Shown here: positions 1-10,100 of the stretch, piece after piece
Numbering within the stretch: position 1 is the first letter of the stretch
How the letters are laid out: every line of letters begins with the position of its first letter
Source: Neodiprion pinetum
Taxonomy: Eukaryota > Arthropoda > Insecta > Hymenoptera > Diprionidae
DNA length: 64,000 nucleotides
Assembly (NCBI RefSeq): GCF_021155775.2
Contig: NC_060235.2
Span: 38,108,607-38,172,606 of the forward strand
Direction: 5' to 3'
Program-made: the position numbers and the translations under genes
Notes under the pieces: generated by a model
Database searches by the model: none
Told to the model about the DNA's origin: nothing
Seen by the model: the letters and a program-made list of their open reading frames with translations, nothing else

Positions 1-43
1 CAGTTTTCTATACGCGTCTTATTTTTAATACACTATGTATTTA

Positions 44-54
<11 letters not shown>

Positions 55-103
<49 letters not shown>
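55..103. repeat. (TG)n microsatellite
   Basis: About 24 uninterrupted TG units preceded by a short TA run. Confidence 0.97.
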
Positions 104-107
<4 letters not shown>

Positions 108-480
108 ACAATCCATGCGTATCTGGCATCGGCGTATATACCTATGTATAATTATTATTCATAATTCGTTATTTCATTATTTATTATACAGCACTTACTA
201 ATCGGTTATATGTATACGTACTATTTAATTGAATTGCAAGGTCGGCCACTATTTGACGTTTTATAGCTTTTTCATAATTCATTGCATTACAGGTAGACTT
301 ATCAGGCGTTCCACAACAAATCGACCTACGTATGACCCTCAACATCGGCGGTTTTTTTTTTATTTTCAAGTATGATGTAGAGTGTACAAAAGAAAACATC
401 TTTTAACGGGTTTTAGATTTCTTCAAACTCGGGATTGATTTTTATTGCTACCGAAAATATGAGATCCTAATTTTCGAATA

Positions 481-804
481 AAAGCCCCAATCGATTGGCT
501 TCAAATTTGTCGTGTGAATTCTTTGTTAAAAAACGAAACTTTTGAAACCGATTTGGAATTGGGCAAGTGTTTGGCTTAGAAGCTACAGGAGAAACAAGTA
601 ATTGAAAAGTGAGTAAACCATAAAAAATACAAATTTGTATTTTTGAAATCTACATTGTAATTCGATTACCATCAGTTTTTAATTACTTGTTTGGCCTGTA
701 GCTTCTAAGCCAAAAGCTCATTCGTTTCCATTGTGGTTTGAAAATCTTTGTTTTTCAACAAAGAATCCATGAGAAAACTTTAAAGCCAATCGATTGGGGC
801 TCTT
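481..804. mobile_element. Foldback / MITE-like element with ~130-bp inverted arms
   Basis: Left arm 481-607 matches the reverse complement of 673-804 over most of its length. Anchors are AGCCCCAATCGATTGGCTT at the outer end, ATTCTTTGTT, and GGCTTAGAAGCTACAGG near the inner end. The spacer is about 65 bp. No coding sequence is present. The outer ends contain the palindrome CCAATCGATTGG. Confidence 0.8.
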
Positions 805-1474
805 CAGAGCAGCAAAAATTCAACCCGTGGTCCAAGAAATCTAAAACTCAGTGACAGATGATTTTTCGTGCACTCGGTTTAGGATGGAATGCCTCATATA
901 TAATATATGTATTAGTTTTAGACGTGTAGCGGAAGGTGCGAGTTCGGTTCGTTTGATACTCTTCGTTTCGTTCTTACAAACTTCACTTTTTTATTCATTT
1001 ATTTATTCATTCCTTTTTCTTCTCTCACGTTTGTACAGTTAGATATTTTATTACTTTTTCTACTGCAAGTGAACATGATGAGAAAATTATTTTTTGAAAA
1101 TAAATTAATCATGTAAACTTATGGAAATCGTTTCAGAACAATGATAGTGTTTCTCAATATTTATATATTTATTTATATACAGGGTACACAAAATTAGTAC
1201 GTAACGTGAACTAGATTCTCGTAAATTTTAATAAGGTTATTGACAATAATGCAGTTTTCTTTGAACGATATTGATATGAAAGAAAACTTGCGATATGTTT
1301 CATGAAAAAGCTCGAGAATTACGGTCATTTAGCAGCTGACCTAATCTGTCGTTTTTCGATTTCTATTTTCTTCAACAGTGGTTCCCAACACAAATAATGT
1401 ACAATTATTGTACCATTGTACTAAACACAACGTATTTATAAATATATGTTAGACTGTATCGAAAAAATGATGTT

Positions 1475-1808
1475 GGCTAAGTTTCAGCTCTTAATATTAA
1501 TATTTAGAGTTGCCTCATCGCGATTTTCTATCTCCCATTTAAATAACATGTCCATAAATGCCCTTTCACCTTAAATAACTTTTGAAAGAGTAGATTTATC
1601 ATAAAATGATAATTGAATCAGATCTTTTTTGTAGAGCGTTCAATTCTCTACAAAAATATGTTTTGGTCTTATCAGTACACCGATGCGTCGACAAGTTACA
1701 AAATTCCAAGATTAAAAGAAACAAATGTCCCATGTTATTTAAATGGGAAGTAGAAAATTGCGCCGAGACACTTCTAAATATTAATATCAAGAGATGAAAC
1801 TTGGATAG
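1475..1808. mobile_element. Foldback / MITE-like element with ~85-bp inverted arms
   Basis: Left arm 1475-1559 matches the reverse complement of about 1721-1808: shared TATTAATATTTAGA, ATTTTCTA and CCCATTTAAATAACATG. A perfect inner hairpin (TTTTGTAGAG ... CTCTACAAAA, 1626-1656) sits near the centre. It generates mirror-image short open frames on the two strands. Confidence 0.8.
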
Positions 1809-3270
1809 CACCTTTTTTTCGTCATTTCGAACAATATTTTCGACTTGAATTTTGAAAAAAAAGATCAGTCGAAATTTTTACAAACTCTAATATATATTTA
1901 TATTCACTGTATGGTAATTTATTTATTCGTATGCAGGGTTTCGGGGTGTTTTGTCTATGTTCTAAGCCTAAAACACGGCTCAAGACCCAGCGTCGCGTCA
2001 CTCTGGGCAGCTCTTGCGAGATTAGGATGCCCGTTTTATATAATTTAAAAAAAGTATCGGCAACGTTGGGCCTTGAGGATTAATTTATATGTCAATTCTT
2101 CTAAGCTAATATTGTTCTTATTCGTCATTCACCCACGTATACAATATATAATAGTATTATTAGCCCCGATAAAATATTTTACCAACATTACAATTTAACG
2201 TGTATACACGGCTGGGGTTCCGGCAGGTTTGTTTTCACTTTATTTTCAACAGTCATTTTGGGAGCTTAGACGATTTACGTTCACTTATGAAGTCTGCGCT
2301 CAGCGAAGCCAGCATGTCGGAAATTAATTATAACATTTATCTCACCGAGCTTGTCTATACAGAGAAATATTGTTTTAAAAAAGAAGTACTGCTTTTTTCT
2401 CAGAACCAAGAATAATGCTGCCTTCGCCGAGATCACAGGGTTGTTAATAATGTCACGCATATTCGATTCGAAGTTCAGGGGCACGTTAATTTTCATCTAA
2501 AGGAAGAGCGTATTTTTCATTTTTCTAGAGCCTATTACAGCGTAGCGAATGATTTACTTTTAACAATCGGTATATATCTCTTTGTCTCACTTTCCGAACG
2601 AAGTATCGAGAAACGATAAGTTGCACGATTTCGGCTAGATTAACAATAAATTTCGACGTGAGAATTGTATTTCATCTGCACAGTGTTAAACTATAGGGAT
2701 TGTAAAGTATTATCGAATCGTTGAGAAAGTAGCGCAGAGATGATTATTTACACACGCGTTAATGTTCGTTCCAATTTATACAAGTGTTTCTGCTTCCTTG
2801 TTAAACGTCGAGTATTATTATACTGTATCGTAAAAACAATTAATTATAGGCGTAAGACGCGATAGGTTTGTTTTACGTAAATCGTCCGTCAAATGGAATG
2901 TAACGTTATATTTATTATACGTATTATATATAATATATATATATTCGTTTACAATATATAAAAAGCCTTTTTCCTACGTAAAACCTTTTTTATATATATA
3001 TATATATACATATACACATACATGTATGTATACGCATGTGTATATATTTATTTACGTATGTATAACCTTCTAGCATGATAAATCAACGTTTCTTAAAATA
3101 CATTTCTTCGTTTTGTTTTATTATTCATTTTTATTACATTCAAAGTTCACAACGTTAAATCTCTCTACCGACACTCAAACATAACACTGATTTTTATTTC
3201 TTTATTAGTCAGTCTTGGCATCAATAGTATGTATATTATATGTATATACACATATACGATATATATATAT

Positions 3271-3273
<3 letters not shown>

Positions 3274-3312
<39 letters not shown>
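3274..3312. repeat. (TA)n microsatellite
   Basis: Uninterrupted TA repeat after CACA-interrupted TA-rich sequence. Confidence 0.95.
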
Positions 3313-3316
<4 letters not shown>

Positions 3317-3848
3317 GATATAAATTAAAATGTTTATATTTATTCCATTTATTTGTTTGTTTATTTTATAATTATAACTCAATATTAAATTCATTTACGC
3401 GTGTTATTGTATTTATATGCATTATAGTAATTGTTATGTGTTCAATTCTTAAAAATATATTATTGTCTTTCGATGGAAATTTTGACGCACCAATTCTTCC
3501 ACACAATTTAAAATTTCATACTCGACGTATGTATAATTATTACTTTTATCAATCGCGCAATTTGCGCTGCACGTATACAAAAGCACTTTTGCCGGATTAT
3601 AAAACCGCTTAAAAAAAAAAGAAAAAAGAAAATCGCACAGCTTCGAATTCGCGCTCATCCGGTGTCCCGTAGCTTGCGAAATGTGTTCGCATTCGTTTGG
3701 CAAAGCGCGTGATGGGAATAGCGATTTTAGAATCGAAAAAAGAGATTTGATTTGGTCTATTTATAATACTTTTTTCTCGTCTCCAAACAAATCTACAGCG
3801 CTTTAGGAAAGAGCCGAGATTTTGCTTCGTTCGTTTAATTGATTTAAT

Positions 3849-3891
3849 TTATTTATTCATTTATTTTTATTCGTTGATGCGCACTTTATTA
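3849..3891 (-). terminator. Probable agrin 3' UTR with overlapping AATAAA signals
   Basis: In transcript orientation the stop is followed at once by TAATAAAG, and then by a cluster of AATAAA hexamers within 45 nt. They are consistent with polyadenylation soon after the stop, giving an unusually short 3' UTR. AT-rich sequence produces such hexamers by chance, so a longer 3' UTR ending further downstream is possible. Confidence 0.4.
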
Positions 3892-4149
3892 TCATACGTC
3901 GTTGTCGTGACAGAATCCGATCTTCCGTCGCGCGAGCTGAAGTCTCCTCTTGTCGATAACGAAATCCGTGACACAAGCCTTGATCCCCTCGTGTCCTGGC
4001 TTACCGCCGATAAACAGTTTCCCGTTGGTCGTCAAGAGCGTCGATTCGGTGGATACTTTCACCGGTGGCAATTCGTCGATCTGTATTACCGTCGCCCTCC
4101 GACGTCGCGACGCTTTGACGTGATGAAAAACGCCGTCGTCGATTCTCGC
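3892..4149 (-). CDS. agrn: Agrin terminal coding exon: end of LamG3 and stop
   Basis: Encodes ARIDDGVFHHVKASRRRRA, VIQIDELPPVKVSTEST, KLFIGGKPGHEGIKACVTDF, and ends LARRKIGFCHDNDV followed by TGA. The KAC...GFC pair is the usual C-terminal LamG disulfide. A run of four arginines (ASRRRRAT) is a possible heparin-binding patch. Acceptor AAATTTCAG, phase 0. Confidence 0.95.
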   Translation of the reverse strand, partial: ARIDDGVFHHVKASRRRRATVIQIDELPPVKVSTESTLLTTNGKLFIGGKPGHEGIKACVTDFVIDKRRLQLARRKIGFCHDNDV

Positions 4150-7100
4150 CTGAAATTTCAAACGATTAGCAAGATGAAAATTTGACGAAAAACTACGACG
4201 ACGCAAAGCGATCTCTGCATTTCGCGACTTACTCGACTCCTCAACGTCATCTCCTCGGTTTTGCTCTTGTACGAAAGCACCACGTGTCCTCCCTGCAACG
4301 ACAACGCCAAATGTTCGGCCTTCCCTCTTCCTATCCAGGCAATCAGTCCCTCGGGATGAGTCGTCCTCAGTCTCAGTTCAAATTTGTTCGACTGTTGGCC
4401 TCTTCGTCTGAAAAAATGGCGTTGCTTCATTCCAGGATTATTCGAGTTGGAGAGCTTTCGTCATCGTCATTCGATGAATTTGCCCGCGTAAAATGCGTTT
4501 CCAAGATCACAGAGCACACATATATATGTATATATATATATATCATTACTCAGCATTACAAGCGTATAATATATGTATATATATGCAAGTATTTTGCCAC
4601 GAGCACCATAAAGTAAAAAAAAAAAAATTATTTCACTCTCTCTCCTTTAGCAATTGTCGTGAATTTTTTCTAAAATACCACCGATGAAAAATAATCGTTA
4701 ATTACTGAACATACCAATGAAGAAACGAGATTTGCACCTAGGTTCTAAGCGCTAAGGAAGGCCTGCGGACTCCGCGAAACGAGCTAACAGCGAATACAGA
4801 TATCGGTGTAAACTCACTCAGTGTAATCGTAACTTTCGTACTCGTAGTCGTCGTCATCTTCAGGATCGTACTCCGAGTATGACTCGTCGAAATACTCGGC
4901 AAAAGTTGTGATGTTAGTGACGTTAGGACTGGGGCGTGTTCAAATTGGTTAGTAAAAGTTAGCCGGGTTTTGTTGCACAAAATTAATTCAACTGCCGGCC
5001 CCCCCCTCTCCCTCTTGCCCCCCCACCCCCCTCCTGCCCCCTGAACCGTTTCCACTTTAAAATTCGTAGACTCTACAGCCGGAGCCGAGTTTGATCCAAC
5101 TTTTATCATTAGTTAGTTACTGCAGATCCAACTTGTAGTGAGAAATTTAAAGTGAAAACCGGAAGGAGGGAGCCGGCCGCCAATGCTGCTTTCTAAGGAT
5201 CGCTTACCTCCTGCCGTAACGGTGTTTAAATTGCAAAAAGTTGTCGCCTCTGAATCTGACGGGTTTCTCGGATATCTCGCTACTCGAGATGTCGTATCCC
5301 GTGACTGGAACAAAACGATATGCGTAAAACACTACTCGGACACTTTCTGTCCATGGATTTATAAAGGCGGGGAAACCTGGGGAAAACCGATTTTTTCAAT
5401 TCGATTGGGATTCGTCCTACTCGAGAGTGTGTGAATCAAGCTTTATTTACATTTTTTTTTTTTTTTTTTGTTTCATTAAAATCGATTAGTGGCAGACATT
5501 TTTATTGGCAATAACCGCGAACGTTTCGTTGGATGATATGTTTGCGGTGCTCACGGTATCTCGAAAAAGAAAAGCCCAAGCCGATTCAGTTCAAACTTGA
5601 CTAGCATAAACTTGGACAGTTTGTCCTCTTCGCCACGAGCCCGATTCTTTTTGCAACTGTCCGATATTTGCCTCAATTACCTAAATAATAAAGTTGCAAC
5701 AAATTTTACCAAATCATCGAATTCCAATTTAAAACGATTGTTATTTTGTTAAAAGCAGAAATTTGGATTCCGATGAAGAGGGTAAACTATCCAGGAACAC
5801 TGTCTCTAAATTCGAGGTAAGTCCGAAAAGCAATTTTCGAGACAACGTGGAAATTGCAACTTTATTGTCAATAACAATGCTCCCTCATTACCGATTGTAC
5901 GTGGTAAAAACAAAAAAGAAGAATTGCATTCGATTCTCGATTTATACGTAGTTTTGAACGAAACTAAGCCCAATCGAATCGAACAATCGTTCGTCGAGAT
6001 AGACAAGTTCCCAAAATCCACCCCTTCACTCGTGTACACTTCCCGATCCCCAATGTCTCGCCATCTTTCGTTTACTCACAAAATTCGCAATGAAGACCGT
6101 TGTACCCGGTGACGCATTTGCAGAGATAACTGTTGAGCAGGGGCAGACAAATGCCGCCGTTGTGACAGGGATTCTCGTTGCTGGGACACGGGAGACCGTC
6201 GTAGAGGACAGCGTTGTGCTGCGTCACGTTGACGGCGAGGTTCTGGTAGGTCCTTCCGTTCACCATCAGCCTCTGAACGGCCCCAACAAGTCCGGTCCAA
6301 GCTCCCGCGAGCTTGTGCACCTCGTGCCAGTGCCTGTAACATCACGAATTAGAAGTTCGATTCGCGTCGCTTCGGAGTCTCGGCTCGCCGAGACAACCTC
6401 TCACCTCACGCCCCCGATGTACAAGGGCATCTCGAGGTTCAGCTCGGTCAAAGGACTTCCGGACAATCCCCTGGCGACGGTACCGTCGTTCAATTGCAGA
6501 AGACCTTCGCGGCCGAGTCTGCTGATTCGTACGCAGTGCCAAGTGTCGAGACTGACCGGATCCGGCGAGGTGATGTTAGCGATGCCGCTACCAAGGTTGA
6601 ACCTGAACTCCAGCCTGCCGTGGACCAGGTTCAGGCTGATGAAGTCGCCCCGGCCGTTGCTAAGCTGACCGTTGTAGAGAAGGAGACCGTCGCTCGCTCG
6701 CGAGAGGAACCACATCTCGATAGAAAAGACCTTCGACACCCCCTCCAGGCACGGTAGCTCAAGGAAACCATCACCGGAGAGCTCGGGTACCAACAACTCG
6801 TTGAGGTCAGCGTCGACTGTGGAGAGACGTCAAGGGTCAAGGTCGTGACGAAGGTGAAAAGGCTCCAAGAACCAACGTATAAATCTAAACTCACGAGTCT
6901 CGCAGTGTCGTCCGGTCCTGCCTGGTGGACATTTGCAGACGTAGCCACCCTGCGGCAGGATGTCGCATGTGGCGCCATGCTGGCAGGGTTCGCTGATGCA
7001 GGGGTCGAGGGACTCCTCGCAGTGCTGCCCGGTGAATTCCGGGGTGCAAACGCACTTGTAGTCACGGACCTCGTACTTCTCGACCGCGTAGCTGGGTCCG

Positions 7101-10100
7101 TAGCCGTTGGTGAATCCATCCTCGTACTCTAGGTCGTAGTCGAAGTCGCAGTTCAGTCCGGCGCACCGTTTACGGGAATTTTTCCTTGACCGTTTTTGCT
7201 TCATGGGAGCACAGTGGGTACCCTTGCAGACGAAGCCCTTGCCGACTTTCCTGCCGCAGTTTTTGCCCCTGCACCTCTTGGTGGTCACTTTCTTCTTGCA
7301 CTCGTGGCCGTCGCACAGATCTTCGTCGAAGATCGGTTGACAGGTGGCTCCGTTCTGACACGGCAAATTAGCGCAAGGATTTTCCCTGCACTCTTTAACC
7401 CTGTGCGTCTCAAGTACGTCCTTGTCGTGACCCACGTGAAGGTCGACCACTCGACGGTTTATCTCAAGCTTTTGAATGCAACCGAGGAGACCGTGACTGG
7501 TTCCGATGTTATCGCGGACTCTGTAAATACCAAAGAGTTTTAGCAACGGTGGAAAATCGTAGCGGTAACCGAGGCTCACTTTGTGTAATTCGTCGGCATG
7601 CTGCCGACGAAGGTGTCCTGGTTCAGGTCCAGGGATTCCAGCATCCCCTCGCTTTGTCCAGTGACGTCGTCGCCGCCGTTGAAAATCAGGACGCCGTCCT
7701 TGCGGTACCGCTTAGCCGTCACCTTGTGGAAGGTCTTCATCGTCGCCTTTTGCGGTGAGGTCAGGACGACCGGCCCGTTGCCGAGGTTGTACCTGAACTG
7801 AACGTACCTGGGGAAAGAAGCGCAAGCGTCGATGTAACGCCGACCTTTGAACAAGGTCGAAGTATATTTACCCGTCGACTATCGCCAGCGACACGAAATC
7901 CCCCGATCCGTCATTCTTCTGCTGATTGTAAAGGATGATACCGTTCTCGGCGTAGGTCTTGAACTCCACCTCGATGCTCAAGGTGTGGTAAGCCTTGAGC
8001 CGATTCATCCTGACGAAGCTCTTGCCGTCGAAGGACGGCAGGTCGTAGTCCCGCTTGTCAATCTCCGCGTCGCAGAGAAGACCGGTGAAGTTTGGTCGGC
8101 ACAGGCAGACGAAGGTCGCGCTTGGAAGATCGACGCAGGTGGACGACATGTGACAGGGGTAAGACAGACAGGCGCGAAACTCTTGCGTAGGCGATACGGG
8201 AACGTAGTTTGCTGGTGGAGTTTCGAGAAATTTTTAATACCAAGAGATAAAATATCGGACGACACGTGTAAGTGGTAAGAAAATCCGCCAAGGATCTCTG
8301 ACAAATTCAATTTTTCGCCAACACACATTCAAGTGAAGAAAGGCTATACTGTCAAGACATATTTAGCCGTGATAAATAGACGAAATCCTTCAGAGACTGA
8401 GCTTATGAACCCTTCGGTCGGACAATGTGCCAAGAAACATGTCGCTATGAAGTTTCCACCTCGTCGAGCCAATCCCATGATCTTTGTTTCTATTTTCACC
8501 TCCACTTCATCGTCACCGAAAAGGAAGATATCCCAGATCGATATCTCCGATTCGATTTCTCTTGCAATACGTTACAGTAGACTAAAAACTAAGCGGCACG
8601 TATTTTTTTAACTCTGTTATTAAACACTTTAAGAGGGTAAAACCACCCTCCGAAGCGCGGCATGTCAAGGAGTGATTTGGCGGTTTCACCCACAAGAACA
8701 TAATATGTTTCAACGAATCCGACTGGAAAAGTTCTCTCGTAACGAGAAATGAAAAATGTAATTTGCCAATGAAAAAAAAAAACAAAAAAAAAAAGATATC
8801 GACCCTTGACACGCTTTACTTTGGAGCCTGGTTTAACCCCGTTAAAGCGTTTAATGGCGGATGGAAAAAAACACGCGTCTCTTAATTTTTGGTATACTTT
8901 AAAATATTGCGAAAGAAATCGAATCGGAGCGATCGAGGTGGTATACCTTCCTTGCAAGAGCCACCAATTCCCACTCACCGAAGCACTCCTGCCTGTCGCT
9001 GGTCTCGGCGTATCCCTTGGAGCAGACGCAGCCTCCGCTCATGCACTCGCTGTTCGGTATCGTGCAGTCCTTGTCGTCGCTGCACAAATCACCGAGAAGG
9101 GCGGTCACCACGCGAATGGTGGCGGGAGTCGGCCGGTAGGAAGCTGCGACCCCTTGAATGCGAATCGATAGATGAGAAGTGGCCGCGAGCCGGACGCTCG
9201 AACGAGCTTTCGGGAATTCCAAGCACTCACCTTGCTTCAGGTTCTCTCTGTCTATGGAGATGGTCTCCTGGTGGGCTCTGTGGGTGTAGTAGTACCTGGA
9301 GTCCGGTTCGGGAACCAGAAGATGTCGGGTAGATTTTGACAGCGGCGAAATCGCGGCAGCTGGTTGAGTGTACTGAACGGCGGTGAAGCGTTTTACCGGA
9401 AAATCGGTGTTCACCATTGGGTCGTCTGAAAATGGCGGTGAAAATTAGTCGCCTTTCGGTGCGAGACGCATCGCCTGTCTTTCCGAACAGAGAGGGTTGG
9501 GAGGGGATTGCGGAGAACGATATATTGCGACATCTTCTGCGCGCGGTGAGATTATTAGATTAGGAAGTGAATATCGTGACGTGATAGCGAGAAAAGCGCG
9601 AGGCAGATTAGCGAAGCCTTCGGCTAAGCTTTTCACCTCCGAGTTTATTTTCATTCGTGTTTCTTTCGCGCTGTGCAGAGCTTTGCTGGGTAATTGCTCG
9701 GCGGACAAATATACTTGCAATTTGGTTCTATACTGATGGAAAGTCTTTCGCGAATACGTAATATCTTGTCTCGGAATCCCTGTTTGGCAAAGTGCAGTGT
9801 AAATATTTTATTTCCAAAGCCTCGTCGAGTCTTCGTCTTTGCACGAACGCGCATCAACCGTGATCCTACAGCCTTTTTTAGTGCGATGACAGAAAGAATC
9901 GCTCCTTCTTCGAGATAAACGCTCCAGGGATCAGGCCTGTATAATTTAAAAGAGTCGAAGCGGAGCTTTGCAACGATCCGCGGATCGCGGTAGGCCGAGG
10001 GATTTAATGTAGTTTTAATTACATTTCAATTTGAAGTAATTCTCTGTTGATTATTTGCCAAGCTCATTGTTAGATCGCTTCATATTTATTTCACTTTATT

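Larger units (their letters stand above)
1..3848. other. Region downstream of agrin without a recognised gene
   Basis: AT-rich sequence with a TG microsatellite, two foldback elements and TA-rich runs. All open frames are short, and those at 1.6-1.8 kb are produced by the inverted repeat. It could include part of a long agrin 3' UTR. Confidence 0.7.

Noticed and set aside
4738..5109. Minus-strand frame across the cassette exon in a different phase
   Set aside because: Shadow frame. Splice sites and LamG3 phase define the true frame.
6090..6757. Plus-strand frames opposite LamG2
   Set aside because: Antisense shadows of GC-rich codons of the agrin exons; no independent domain.
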